Assembly (NCBI GenBank): GCA_025517425.1
Contig: JAOPJY010000001.1
Location: 1,226,217 to 1,290,216 of the forward strand
Direction: 5' to 3'
From: Halobacteria archaeon AArc-dxtr1
Lineage (GTDB): Archaea > Halobacteriota > Halobacteria > Halobacteriales > Natrialbaceae
DNA length: 64,000 nt
Both the position numbers and the translations under genes were made by a program. A model generated the notes under the pieces. The model worked only from the letters and a program-made list of their open reading frames with translations. It searched no databases and had not been told where the DNA came from. This document shows positions 26,429-35,712 of this stretch, in pieces. Each line of letters starts with the position of its first letter. The stretch's first letter is position 1.

Positions 26429-27727
26429 GTGAGACGACGAACGTACATCGCGCTAACTGGCGCACTGACTGCGGGTCTCGCGGGCTGTCTGGGTAGCGAT
26501 TCGGACGACGAACCGGGAACGAATGACGACTCGGAAACCGGCGACGAACCGGAGACGGACGACGGCGGCCCGGGAACGGACGAGCCAGAATCGGAGGACG
26601 AGGAATCAGAGGACGAGGAGTCGGAGGCAGACGACGACTCCGACGAGGGAGAAGCTGAAGCGATCGGCAGCGATTGGCCCCGTCCAGCGTACGATGCCGG
26701 ACGCACGCGGTACAACCCCGATGAAGCATGGATCGGCGATCTCGAACCAGTCTGGACCCACTCGTTCGAATACGCCAGCAGCCACTTCGTCCGAGACGGC
26801 GTCGTCTACGTGAACCGAGACCGCAACGGTATCGTGGCGATCGACGCCGACGGCGAGATCCGGTGGGTACAGGACCTCCACGTGATCGGCGACATCACAG
26901 TTGTCGACGGCGAGATCGTCGCTCGAAACGACAACGAGCGGCTCTTTCGCTTCGACGCCGACACGGGCGACCGACTCGACGCGGCCGATCCGGAGTTCGA
27001 GGGGAGCATCGTCTACCTCGGCCCCGAGGGGATCTACACCGTCGCCGACGGCGAATCGATTGGAGAATACGTGCTCAGAAAGTACGACGTTCAATCGACC
27101 GAAACCGAGTGGGAGCGCACGCTCGAACTCAGCACATGGAACAGCGACATCCTGTTCAGCGGCGATACGCTCGTCCTCTCGAACCGGTTCGAGACGTACG
27201 GCGTGGACGACGCGACCGGAGACGTCCTGTGGGAGTCGGAGTACGGCTCCCAAAGCGACAGGCACTTCGCCGCCCGTGGCGGCCGCATCGTCTTGTACAA
27301 CGACCCCGACGACACCCTGTGCGTACTCGACGCAGACGGCGAACTCGAGTGGGTGACCGAGGAGATGGATCGAATCCGTGGATCGATCGCCATCGACGAC
27401 GACGCCATCTACTACGGGGAAGGCGACATCATGTACGCGGTCGACGTCACTTCCGGCGAAACGCTGTGGGACTATATCGGGACCGAGGACATTCAACAGA
27501 CCATCGTCACGTCGGATACGGTCTATACCGTCGAGAACGATCAGACCTCGGGCGGAACGCTGCTGGCTCTCGACAAGGCAAACGGCGACCGGCGATTCGA
27601 GGACGCCGACGCGGACTGTGCCGGAATCGTCGCGGCGAACGACGCCGTCTACATCCGAACGAGACCGTCGATTACCAGTCGCGGCGTCGCGGCGCTGCAT
27701 CCGGTCGCCGAGGAAGACGACGTGTAG
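26429..27727 (+). CDS. PQQ-like beta-propeller lipoprotein
   Basis: A 432-residue exported protein. It has an N-terminal RRR plus hydrophobic stretch and lipobox LAGC (Cys20), then a long Asp/Glu/Ser linker (about 22-78) of the kind that spans the haloarchaeal cell wall. From about 80 on, YDAGRTRYNPD and repeated blades of the type GDVLWE/GETLWD, VYVNRD and DDAIYYGEGD form a beta-propeller like the PQQ-dependent enzyme repeats. No quinoprotein active-site residues can be identified, so binding or scaffolding is likelier than dehydrogenase activity. A similar gene is at 34294-35457. Confidence 0.82.
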   Translation: MRRRTYIALTGALTAGLAGCLGSDSDDEPGTNDDSETGDEPETDDGGPGTDEPESEDEESEDEESEADDDSDEGEAEAIGSDWPRPAYDAGRTRYNPDEAWIGDLEPVWTHSFEYASSHFVRDGVVYVNRDRNGIVAIDADGEIRWVQDLHVIGDITVVDGEIVARNDNERLFRFDADTGDRLDAADPEFEGSIVYLGPEGIYTVADGESIGEYVLRKYDVQSTETEWERTLELSTWNSDILFSGDTLVLSNRFETYGVDDATGDVLWESEYGSQSDRHFAARGGRIVLYNDPDDTLCVLDADGELEWVTEEMDRIRGSIAIDDDAIYYGEGDIMYAVDVTSGETLWDYIGTEDIQQTIVTSDTVYTVENDQTSGGTLLALDKANGDRRFEDADADCAGIVAANDAVYIRTRPSITSRGVAALHPVAEEDDV

Positions 27728-27893
27728 TGGCCTCGGCAGCAGTACTGTGCTCGTGCTTCGGACCCGACCTCGAACTGATTTGATGGTTTACCACTTCGAA
27801 CTGGTTGCAGTGCGCTCGTGTAACTCAGGGGATCGGTGACGCCGGCGACACCGGATGGACAGCACTTAGTCGCGAGCAACGAACTCCTCTAGT

Positions 27894-29087
27894 ATGAACG
27901 TCACCGACGCCTTCGCCGGTCTCGCGTGTCTCGATTGCGGGGCGCTCGCCGACGATACCGAACCGACCTCCCGCTGCGAGCAGTGCGGTGGGCTCCTCGA
28001 CCCAACGTATGAGTACGATGCGATCGAATTCGATCGGGCGGCGGCCCCCTCCCAATCTGGCGATTCGATGTGGCGATACGCGGACCTCCTCCCGTTCGAG
28101 CGTGACACCGCCGTAACTCTTGGCGAGGGGGCGACGCCGTTGGTCGAGTGTCCGAGTCTCGCCGATGAACTCGGCGTCGAGCGCGTACTGGTCAAAGACG
28201 AGGGCCAGAATCCGACGGGGACGATCGCCGATCGCGGCCTCTCGGTGGCCGTGACCGCGGCGAGCCAGCACGGCGCCGAGACGGTCGCACTCTCGGATAC
28301 GGGCGACGCTGGCCAGTCCGCAGCGGCTTACGCCGCCCGCGCCGATCTCGACTCGCAGGTCTACCTCCCCTCGCGATCGGGCTTTGCGACCAAGGCGATG
28401 GTTAACGTCCACGGCGGCGAGATGAGCGTCGTCGGCGGTCGCCTCGGGGACGCCCGGGAGGCCTACGACGAGGCCCTCGCAGAGCACGAGGAGTGGTCTC
28501 CGCTCGGAGCCTTCGAGACGCCATACCGTCACGAGGGGGCAAAGACCCTCTACTACGAGATAGTGGAACAACTCGACTGGACGACGCCGGACGCTGTCGT
28601 CGTTCCCACCGGCGAAGGGGTGGGGCTCCTCGGCGCGTACAAGGCGGCCCGGGAGTGTCGCGACCTCGGTCTCGTCGACGAGCTACCGGCGCTGTACGCG
28701 GCGCAGGCCGCGGGTTGCGCCCCGATCGCCGAGGCGATGGAGGCGGACCGCGACGACCCCGAGCCGGTCGATCATCCGGACACGATCTGTGGCGAGATCG
28801 AGGTGCCCGACCCCGTGGCCGGAAGCCGACTGCTCGAGGCCGTCCGCGAGACCGACGGCGGCGCGGTCGCCACCGAGGACGACGCGATCCTCGAGGCGGC
28901 GGTCGCCGTCGCTCAAGGCGAGGGACTGGAGATGGCCCCGAGCAGCGCGGTCGCTGCCAGCGGCGCGTGGAAGCTCGCCGAACAGAGCGAGTTCGACGGC
29001 GACGAGACCGTCGTGATCGTCAACGCCGGCGCGGGAATCAAAGGCGCCGACGTGCTCCGCAGCCACCTGATGGGTCGCGGAATCTAA
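27894..29087 (+). CDS. Threonine synthase-like PLP-fold protein lacking the Schiff-base lysine
   Basis: A 397-residue fold-type II PLP family protein. An N-terminal zinc ribbon (C12, C15, C28, C31) is followed by the threonine synthase core with TLGEGATPLVECPSL. The conserved NPTG(S/T)FKDRG motif is here NPTGTIADRG, so alanine 112 replaces the PLP-linking lysine. The phosphate loop is also altered (SDTGDAGQSAAAYAARA rather than the STGN form). The rest of the fold is intact and long enough. It may be a non-PLP paralogue or a regulator; ordinary threonine synthase activity is doubtful. Confidence 0.85.
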   Translation: MNVTDAFAGLACLDCGALADDTEPTSRCEQCGGLLDPTYEYDAIEFDRAAAPSQSGDSMWRYADLLPFERDTAVTLGEGATPLVECPSLADELGVERVLVKDEGQNPTGTIADRGLSVAVTAASQHGAETVALSDTGDAGQSAAAYAARADLDSQVYLPSRSGFATKAMVNVHGGEMSVVGGRLGDAREAYDEALAEHEEWSPLGAFETPYRHEGAKTLYYEIVEQLDWTTPDAVVVPTGEGVGLLGAYKAARECRDLGLVDELPALYAAQAAGCAPIAEAMEADRDDPEPVDHPDTICGEIEVPDPVAGSRLLEAVRETDGGAVATEDDAILEAAVAVAQGEGLEMAPSSAVAASGAWKLAEQSEFDGDETVVIVNAGAGIKGADVLRSHLMGRGI

Positions 29088-29108
29088 CGAGACTGCAAAA
29101 TCGGCCGC

Positions 29109-29522
29109 TTACAGCCCGATGTTCATCGCGTACGGCCACGTCGCACTCGCCACCACGAGGAACGCGAGCGCGCCGCCGGCGCCGTAGACGTTTTTCAGGA
29201 AGCTGTTCATCTCATTTTGGGCGTCCTCGCCCTCCTGGCGCCAGAAGTCGTGCATCGCTACCGCGGAGACGAGCAGGAACGCCGCGAGCGCGGCAGCGCC
29301 GATTCCTGGGAAGACACCCACGACGATCGAGAGACCGCCGAGGACGAGTAAGGCACCGCTACCGAGCACCGAGAGGCGTGGCATGGGAAGCCCCTTGAAC
29401 TCCGCGTAGGCAGCCATCTCGTCCGTGTTCAGGAAGTGGTTCAGTCCCGTAAACGCGAGTACGCCGCCAAAGAGCACGCGGGCGAGCAGGAAGGCGATCT
29501 CCGCAGCGGTCGACTCGAACAT
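29109..29522 (-). CDS. DoxX family membrane protein
   Basis: A 137-residue four-helix protein of the DoxX family (FLLARVLFGGVLAFTGLNHFLN opening, GLPMPRLSVLGSGALLVLGGLSIVVG). Family members are quinol-oxidase subunits or, in bacteria, part of a thiol/redox membrane complex. No partner gene is visible. It is convergent with the threonine-synthase-like gene, with a 21-base gap. Confidence 0.88.
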   Translation of the reverse strand: MFESTAAEIAFLLARVLFGGVLAFTGLNHFLNTDEMAAYAEFKGLPMPRLSVLGSGALLVLGGLSIVVGVFPGIGAAALAAFLLVSAVAMHDFWRQEGEDAQNEMNSFLKNVYGAGGALAFLVVASATWPYAMNIGL

Positions 29523-29811
29523 TAGGCGATCACCGCCGAAGGGGCGGACACAGTGGAGGTGTCGGGAGAGTCATCAGACAGTACGTCCGAAACAGCAGAC
29601 AGTTTCATCACGTTACCTGGTTCGTTCTGTAACCGATATATGCGTTCCCGGACACCGGTGATAGCAGGTAACCCCGACGACACCGCTCGATTCGGCCAGC
29701 GACTGGTTGCAGAGTCGCCCGCGCTACCGGCCTAAATCGGCGTCTTCGCTCCGGCAATCGGTGACGCGAGGATCCGCAGGGCTTTTGCTGGTTGTCGGGA
29801 AACGGGGCGGT

Positions 29812-30513
29812 ATGTCTACACCGTGGGCCGACTGGAACCACATCCTCAAGATCGATCCCGACAAGGATCTTCCCGAGGGTGTCACCTACGGCGATCTCTG
29901 TGCGACCGGAACCGACGCGATCGAAGTCGGCGGAACGATGGGGATCACCGAGGAGAATATGACCGCCGTCATCGAAGCGTGTGCCGACCACGACGTCCCC
30001 CTCTATCAGGAGCCGTCGGACCCGAGCGTCGTCGTCAAGGACGAGGTTTTGGAGGGGTACTTCGTCCCCATCGTGCTCAACGCGGGCGACCCGTTCTGGA
30101 TCACTGGCGCCCACAAGGAGTGGGTCCGGATCGCCGACGACTTAGACTGGGACCGGTTGGCCACGGAAGCGTACATCGTCCTCAATCCCGACGCCGACGT
30201 CGCGACGCTGACGGAAGCCGAGTGTGACCTCTCTGCAGAGGACGTCGCCGCGTACGCGTCCGTCGCCGAACGAATGCTGGGTCAAGACGTCGTCTACGTC
30301 GAGTACTCGGGCATGCTGGGCGAGGAGTCGGTCGTCGAGGCAGCCAGCGAGGCCGTCGACGAGTCGACGCTCTTCTACGGCGGCGGAATTCGTGACTACG
30401 ACTCCGCCTACCAGATGGCCACCCACGCCGACGTCATCGTCGTCGGGAACCTCGCCCACGACGAGGACGTCGAAGCGGTCCGCGAGACGGTGAAGGCGGC
30501 AAACGACGCCTGA
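29812..30513 (+). CDS. Geranylgeranylglyceryl phosphate synthase (GGGP synthase)
   Basis: A 233-residue TIM-barrel prenyltransferase that makes the first ether bond of archaeal lipids from glycerol-1-phosphate and geranylgeranyl diphosphate. It has the [13 protein letters not shown] start, the [14 protein letters not shown] strand-loop, and the C-terminal [30 protein letters not shown] phosphate-binding block. I chose the ATG at 29812 because the upstream extension is not conserved in type. It stands alone among lipid genes here. Confidence 0.93.
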   Translation: MSTPWADWNHILKIDPDKDLPEGVTYGDLCATGTDAIEVGGTMGITEENMTAVIEACADHDVPLYQEPSDPSVVVKDEVLEGYFVPIVLNAGDPFWITGAHKEWVRIADDLDWDRLATEAYIVLNPDADVATLTEAECDLSAEDVAAYASVAERMLGQDVVYVEYSGMLGEESVVEAASEAVDESTLFYGGGIRDYDSAYQMATHADVIVVGNLAHDEDVEAVRETVKAANDA

Positions 30514-30603
30514 GCGTTCGACAGCGATACCGGAGTCCAAACCACCGCCTCTTGCAGTCGTCTGGCCAACGTTGATTTCGCCGCCCGCCGTATAGTCACC
30601 GGA

Positions 30604-30798
30604 ATGCAGATAGACCGATTCGACCTCCAGGCAGACGTCACCGGCACGCTCGAACTCGTCTGTGAGCGCACAGAGGGCGAGGAACCGGTCGAGGTGCGGA
30701 CGTTTACCGGCAGGGACGAGTTCGGCCTGCTGGCCGACGACCTCGAACCGAACGAAGCCGTCGCCCTGTTCGTCGAGCGAGGGAACGTCGCGGAGTGA
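30604..30798 (+). CDS. Small acidic conserved-type protein upstream of aspS
   Basis: A 64-residue acidic protein with a beta-alpha-beta look: [19 protein letters not shown], then [23 protein letters not shown], then a helix. No motif is recognised. It lies 68 bases upstream of aspS on the same strand. Confidence 0.55.
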   Translation: MQIDRFDLQADVTGTLELVCERTEGEEPVEVRTFTGRDEFGLLADDLEPNEAVALFVERGNVAE

Positions 30799-30866
30799 GG
30801 CGACCGGACCCGTTCCGTCGGACACGAACGAAGGCGCTTAAGTTTGGGCTCCGAGAATCAGGAGGT

Positions 30867-32171
30867 ATGCAGAACAGAACCTACACTGCGGACGCCGAGC
30901 CGGGCGACGACGTTACCGTCGCTGGTTGGGTCCACGAGATCCGCGACCTGGGCGGCATCGCCTTCCTGATTCTCCGAGACGCGACCGGGAAGATCCAGGT
31001 CAAGTTCGAGAAAGACGAGATGGACGAAGAGCTAGTCGAGACCGGCCTTGGCGTCGCCCGCGAGAGCGTCGTCTCGGTTTCGGGCGCCGTCGAGGAGGAG
31101 CCCCGCGCACCGACGGGCGTCGAGGTCACCCCGGAGTCAGTTGAAGTCGTCTCGGCCGCCGACCCCGAACTCCCCCTCGACCCCTCCGGCAAGGTCGACG
31201 CCGAACTCTCGACGCGGCTGGACAACCGCACGCTCGACCTCCGCAAAGAGGGCGTCCAGGCGGTCTTCGAGATCCGCGCCGAGATCCTGCGTGCGGTCCG
31301 CGAGCAGTTCCGTGCGTTCGACTCCACGGAGATCACGACGCCGAAGATCGTCGCCACGGGAACCGAGGGCGGCACCGAGCTCTTCCCAATCACCTACTTC
31401 GGCGAGGAGGCCTTCATGAACCAGAGTCCGCAGCTGTTCAAGCAGCTGATCGCCGGCTCGAACGTCGAGCGCGTCTTCGAGATCGGGCCGATCTTCCGCG
31501 CCGAGGAACACAACACGCCCCGGCACCTGAACGAAGCCACCTCGATCGACTTCGAAGGAGCGTTCTGTGACGCCGACGACGCCATGGACGTCGCCGAGGG
31601 CGTCCTGAAAGCGGCCTACGAGGCCGTCTCCGAGAACTGCGCCGAGGAGCTCGAGGCGCTGGGTCTCGCCGAGGAGTTCGAGGTTCCCGAGGGCGACTTC
31701 CCCCGCATCAGCTACGAGGAGGCCATAGAGCGCATCAACGCGACGGGCGAACTCGACGAGCAGCTCGTCTGGGGCGACGACCTCTCGACGGCTGCCGAGG
31801 AGGCCCTCGGCGACGACGTTGGCGGCCACTACTTTATCACTGATTGGCCCAGCGAGATCAAGCCCTTCTACATCAAGGATCACGATGACGACGAGCAGCT
31901 CTCGACCGGCTTCGACCTGATGCACCCGCGGATGGAGCTCGTCTCCGGTGGCCAGCGCGAACATCGCCACGAAGCCCTCATCGAGGGCTTCGAGCAGCAG
32001 GGGTTAGACCCCGACCAGTTCGAGTACTACACGAAGATGTTCAAGTACGGCATGCCGCCCCACGCTGGCTTCGGGCTCGGCGGCGAGCGCGTCGTCATGA
32101 CGATGCTCGGACTCGACAATATTCGGGAGGCTGTTCTGTTCCCGCGAGATCGCCAGCGTTTGTCGCCGTAG
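30867..32171 (+). CDS. aspS: Aspartate--tRNA ligase, archaeal type
   Basis: A 434-residue class II synthetase. The N-terminal OB-fold anticodon domain (about 15-100) opens with [27 protein letters not shown]. Motif 2 is [23 protein letters not shown], and motif 3 is [29 protein letters not shown] at the C-terminus. Haloarchaeal enzymes of this type are often thought to charge tRNA-Asn as well; that cannot be proved here. GGAGG at 30861-30865 sits one base before the ATG, too close to act as a normal ribosome site. The stop codon lies inside a perfect hairpin at 32158-32180. Confidence 0.95.
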   Translation: MQNRTYTADAEPGDDVTVAGWVHEIRDLGGIAFLILRDATGKIQVKFEKDEMDEELVETGLGVARESVVSVSGAVEEEPRAPTGVEVTPESVEVVSAADPELPLDPSGKVDAELSTRLDNRTLDLRKEGVQAVFEIRAEILRAVREQFRAFDSTEITTPKIVATGTEGGTELFPITYFGEEAFMNQSPQLFKQLIAGSNVERVFEIGPIFRAEEHNTPRHLNEATSIDFEGAFCDADDAMDVAEGVLKAAYEAVSENCAEELEALGLAEEFEVPEGDFPRISYEEAIERINATGELDEQLVWGDDLSTAAEEALGDDVGGHYFITDWPSEIKPFYIKDHDDDEQLSTGFDLMHPRMELVSGGQREHRHEALIEGFEQQGLDPDQFEYYTKMFKYGMPPHAGFGLGGERVVMTMLGLDNIREAVLFPRDRQRLSP

Positions 32172-32296
32172 GCGACAAACCTGGGAAGCAGCAAGGCGTG
32201 GCGAGTGTACGAGCCACACCTTGCGTGATCGTCAACGTCTGAGCCCGTAGGGCGAAGGCGTTGAGAACCAGCGAGGCGAACGGAATTTGCCTCGCC
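32158..32296. repeat. Tandem hairpin array over the aspS stop codon
   Basis: A perfect ten-pair hairpin at 32158-32180 (GTTTGTCGCC/GGCGACAAAC) contains the aspS stop. A twelve-position stem with one mismatch follows at 32191-32224, then a weaker nested pair (TCAACG/CGTTGA enclosing GCCC/GGGC) at about 32230-32263, and GCGAGGC/GCCTCGC near 32268-32291. The style matches the hairpin clusters at the tnpB ends. Confidence 0.65.
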
Positions 32297-32585
32297 GGAC
32301 CGGCAGCGGCGCGGCCCGTAACAGTCGGTAGGAGCGCGATGTCGGTATTCAGAAATGCGGCTGAGACTGAGTTGAGTGATTCGCTAGCCACATGTGCGGA
32401 CACACCGTTGAGAGCCCAATCAGTTCCAGATGATGTCTGGCAAGTCGTGGTGAATAGCTCGCGCGAATGTGGCACGGAGTGAAGATGGCGATCGCCCGGT
32501 GCATGGGAGGTGAGGTCTCGAACTGAGACCGATCGCCATGTCAATAGAAAATCCAGGCAAGATGGAGAGACAAGGTAGGAAGGTG
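32172..32585. other. Gene-poor region after aspS
   Basis: Past the hairpin array only short frames are open. A 73-codon frame at 32261-32482 (+) has no recognised family. The stretch may be a relict of an insertion element, but no diagnostic motif remains. Confidence 0.4.
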
Positions 32586-33062
32586 CTACTGCTTGGCTTC
32601 GGTCCTGACGGTACTGCCGATTGCGAGTGCAGCGCCAATGATGACGAGGTTCTTGATGATGTACTGTCCCTCGACAGTGAGGGCGTACGGAGCGGTCGTG
32701 TAGACAACTTCTGGGAGGAGAACGAGCGGGAGAAAGGTCCCTGGAAGCTGCAAGAACAACAAGAAAATGCCGACGCGAATCAGCGGTCGATACAACAGAC
32801 AGATGCCGATGACCACTTCCCAAACGCCAAGCACAGGAACAAACACCTCCGGAGGCACAACGTATACGGTCGCCGCAACAAGGTCTGCTGCCGGACTGAT
32901 TTCGAACAGTTTCAACGCGCCAAACCAGATGAACACGACCGCAAGAGAGACGCGAAGTATCGGAATGCTCCACTGACTCATCGCCGAGGTGATCCGCATG
33001 TCGACTTCGTCGAACCGTCGCTTATACGCCTGCAACCGCTCAGTCTCGATTCGGTCCATCAT
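32586..33062 (-). CDS. DoxX/YkgB-like four-helix membrane protein
   Basis: A 158-residue protein. A polar N-terminal 28 residues precede four helices (about 32-50, 64-85, 90-112 and 130-150). Blocks such as ILRVSLAVVFIWFGALKLFEISPAA, LGVWEVVIGICLLY and GQYIIKNLVIIGAALAIG match the DoxX/DUF417 (YkgB) group. ATG codons at 33062 and 33059 are both possible starts. The coding sequence is AT-richer than its surroundings, consistent with acquired DNA. Confidence 0.75.
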   Translation of the reverse strand: MMDRIETERLQAYKRRFDEVDMRITSAMSQWSIPILRVSLAVVFIWFGALKLFEISPAADLVAATVYVVPPEVFVPVLGVWEVVIGICLLYRPLIRVGIFLLFLQLPGTFLPLVLLPEVVYTTAPYALTVEGQYIIKNLVIIGAALAIGSTVRTEAKQ

Positions 33063-33628
33063 CACATCATGTTGGAACCCCAGCAGGCAAAATCCTGTCT
33101 CCTTCGATCGTTGTGAATACTACGTGCGATCAACAGAGGATTACCGACTAGCGCTCGGACCTGCCAGAGGGGAGTCACTGTGTCTTACACGGTGGTGAGG
33201 AGATCTGTCGGCACTAGCAGCTAGATCAACCGTCCGTTCGTAGGTCGAAACGAAGTCTGCATCACGTCGATCTACGTAAAAAAACGAATCTGCCACGCTG
33301 ATCACATGCTCTGGATGTTCCACGAAAATTTTGTAGGGAGGACAGAGTCGTGCTGAAAACAGGGCACGACTGTCGCAGACTATCTATCTCGATGTACGGA
33401 CGGGAGTGACGAGTCGTCAAGCACGGACCGGGTCCGAAGACCACCGTGACGCGGCGTGGTCTTCCGTAATCAGCGGAAGTCGCTGCGCGGATCGTTGGAC
33501 ATCACCGGGGTTCGAATTCTGGTAGCTGTGATCGATGTACCCCTAAAGAGTGAGCGGCTGGTGCTCTCGCCGCCGTTTTCGTCTACTGGACCAGATCGGC
33601 CTTTTGTCCCGGCTTCCAAGGGTCGCGT
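33063..33628. other. Intergenic region, 566 bp, no supported gene
   Basis: AT-richer than the flanks. Short frames exist on both strands (for example 33141-33323, -), but none shows a known domain. A GGTTCGAATTC stretch at 33510-33520 looks like a tRNA T-loop, but no cloverleaf can be folded around it. Confidence 0.5.
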
Positions 33629-34258
33629 ATGACACCACGCGAATGCTCGCGAATCGGTAGCGAACGGACAGTCACTCGACGAACGATGCTCGCGGGAACC
33701 ACACTGGTCGCTCTCGGTTCGCTCGCCGGCTGTCTCGACGACGACGAGAACGGCGACGACGATGGAAACGGCAACGGCAATGGTAACGGCAACGACGACG
33801 AGAACGGGAACGGCAACGAGAACGGCAACGGAGACCAAAACGACAACGGCGACGAGAACGACGACGAAAATGGCGACGAAAACGGCAACGATAACGGCGA
33901 CGAAAACGGCGACGAAGAGGAACTGTTCGAGATCGATCCGGGAACGACGATCGAGTTCGACGGCATCACCAGCGGCTGGATCGGCATCGAACCCGACGAG
34001 ATTGCGGGCGTCTCGAACCCGACACTCGTTCTCGAGGAGGGCGAGGTGTACGAGATCGGCTGGAGCATGGGCGACGGCACCTTTCACAACATCGCCATTC
34101 GAGACGAGGAAGCCCAGATCGTCGACAATCTCAGGACTCCCGAGGTGAGCGATCCCGGTGAGGACCAGTGGCTCGAGTTCGAAGCCAGCGAGGAGATGGC
34201 CCAATACGTCTGCGAGCCACATTCCGGACTGATGGTCGGCGAGATCGTCGTCGAGTAG
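33629..34258 (+). CDS. Plastocyanin-like blue-copper lipoprotein
   Basis: A 209-residue exported electron carrier or relative. The N-terminus has a twin-arginine signal (TRRTMLAGTTLVALGSLAGC) with lipobox Cys35, then a linker of about 65 residues made almost only of Gly, Asn, Asp and Glu. The cupredoxin domain (about 102-209) keeps the type I copper ligands: His in FHNIAI, Cys in YVCEPHS with its following His, and Met in SGLMVG. Similar proteins (halocyanins) pass electrons at the haloarchaeal membrane. Confidence 0.88.
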   Translation: MTPRECSRIGSERTVTRRTMLAGTTLVALGSLAGCLDDDENGDDDGNGNGNGNGNDDENGNGNENGNGDQNDNGDENDDENGDENGNDNGDENGDEEELFEIDPGTTIEFDGITSGWIGIEPDEIAGVSNPTLVLEEGEVYEIGWSMGDGTFHNIAIRDEEAQIVDNLRTPEVSDPGEDQWLEFEASEEMAQYVCEPHSGLMVGEIVVE

Positions 34259-34293
34259 CACTACGTTTCGCCCCTCCGGTCGCCCGAAGACGT

Positions 34294-35457
34294 TTACCGG
34301 TTGGCTGCTTCGTCGTGGTGGCCGAGCGTGCCGAGTCGAACCCGCGAGTCCTCGCTCGACCCGTCGGCACCTGCGTCCAGCGCGTACAACGTTCCGCCGA
34401 TCGTGCCGACGTAGACGATCCCGTCCGCGACCGTCGGCGAGGACCGTATCGCTCTCTCGGCCATGAACGACCACACTTCCTCACCCGCCTCCGCATCCAC
34501 AGCGACCAGCGTATCCCACGAGATGTGGAAGGCGAGTCCGCCGGCGACAGTCGGCGACGAGGTGTTTGCGTACTCCGTTTCGGCGGATGGCCACACCCGG
34601 TCACCGGTCTCCGCGTCGATCGCGACGTTTCCTACGTACACTGTCCCGTCGGCGACCGTCGGTGACGAGGTCACCCCCACAGTGGGCTCGTCGAACGCCC
34701 ACTCCCGCTCGCCCGTCTCCGCGTCTACCGCGTACAGCGTCCTGTCGTTCGCCCCGACGTAGACCGTTCCGTCCGCGACCGTCGGCGACGACTGCATCGG
34801 ATTGGCCGGCTCGGTAAAGTTCCACTCCTGCTCGCCCGTCTCCGCGTCTACCGCGTACAGCGTCCCGTCGTCCGCCCCGACGTAGACCGTTTCGCCAGCG
34901 ACCGTTGGCGACGACCGGATATGATTGAGTCGTATCGAATGCGACGGCTCGGTAAAGACCCACTCTTGCTCGCCCGTCGCCGCGTCTACCGCGTACAGCG
35001 AGCTGTCATCGGATCCGACGTAGACCGTCCCGTCCGCGACCGATGGAGAGGAGTGGATCTCATCCTCGGACTGGGTAAAAGCCCACTCTTGCTCGCCGGC
35101 CTCGGTATCGACGGCGTACAGCGTGCCGTCGACTGAGCCGACGTAGACAATCTCGTCCGCAACCGCTGGTGAGGAGTACACTTCCTCGGACGGCTCGGTA
35201 AAGGCCCACTCCCGGTCGCCCGTCTCCGCGTCTACCGCGTACAGCGTCCCGTCGTACGATCCGACGTAGACAGTCCCATCGACGATCGTCGGCGACGACC
35301 GGATGGCGTAGACTGGGTCGTCAAACTCCCAGCGGACGGTGCCAGCGCCGGAGTCGCCGTAGAGGCCCACACATCCGGCGACCGAAGCGAGTCCCATTCC
35401 GGCGGTGGTCCGGAGCAGGTGACGCCGATTCAACCCCTTCCCGAAACCATTGGCCAT
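34294..35457 (-). CDS. PQQ-like beta-propeller lipoprotein with tandem blades
   Basis: A 387-residue protein. Twin-arginine signal NRRHLLRTTAGMGLASVAGC and lipobox, then at least eight near-identical blades of about 38 residues, each with SSPTVADGTVYVG and TLYAVDAETGE(Q/R)EW. Blade identity is high even at the DNA level, so repeat expansion is likely recent. One blade near residue 285 has lost the TLYAVD part. The family is the PQQ-repeat/outer-membrane-assembly-like propeller group. A TATA-like box lies about 29 bases upstream (35483-35490). Confidence 0.87.
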   Translation of the reverse strand: MANGFGKGLNRRHLLRTTAGMGLASVAGCVGLYGDSGAGTVRWEFDDPVYAIRSSPTIVDGTVYVGSYDGTLYAVDAETGDREWAFTEPSEEVYSSPAVADEIVYVGSVDGTLYAVDTEAGEQEWAFTQSEDEIHSSPSVADGTVYVGSDDSSLYAVDAATGEQEWVFTEPSHSIRLNHIRSSPTVAGETVYVGADDGTLYAVDAETGEQEWNFTEPANPMQSSPTVADGTVYVGANDRTLYAVDAETGEREWAFDEPTVGVTSSPTVADGTVYVGNVAIDAETGDRVWPSAETEYANTSSPTVAGGLAFHISWDTLVAVDAEAGEEVWSFMAERAIRSSPTVADGIVYVGTIGGTLYALDAGADGSSEDSRVRLGTLGHHDEAANR

Positions 35458-35482
35458 TCTGACTAGTGTCCATCTACTTACC

Positions 35483-35490
35483 AATAAAAA
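35483..35490 (-). promoter_or_regulatory. TATA-like box for leaderless propeller gene
   Basis: On the - strand the sequence TTTTTATT is centred about 29 bases before the ATG at 35457, which fits leaderless initiation. Confidence 0.5.
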
Positions 35491-35712
35491 GGTATGGATT
35501 TGAAATGGGTTGCAGATTCTTCGCACCGCCCCAGTTCTCATCGACTGATTTGAATGTATTGAGGCAACCACCCATACCGAGGAGACGATCCGAGCTACGT
35601 TGAGCGATCCCGGTTCGGTACCAACACCTCCGCTCTTGAACGCGAGTTGTACGAGCGACGCTAAATAAGAAATTGCGCCACTAACTACTGATCAGAACAA
35701 GAGAACGAACCG

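Noticed and set aside
32261-32482. 73-codon + strand frame after aspS
   Set aside because: No family, and it lies in a gene-poor hairpin tract. At most a relict.
33141-33323. 60-codon - strand frame in the AT-richer region
   Set aside because: Too short, no motif, no clear promoter. Kept only as part of the intergenic note.
33508-33526. GGTTCGAATTC stretch like a tRNA T-arm
   Set aside because: No acceptor, D or anticodon stems can be paired around it. It could be a tRNA fragment but not a gene.
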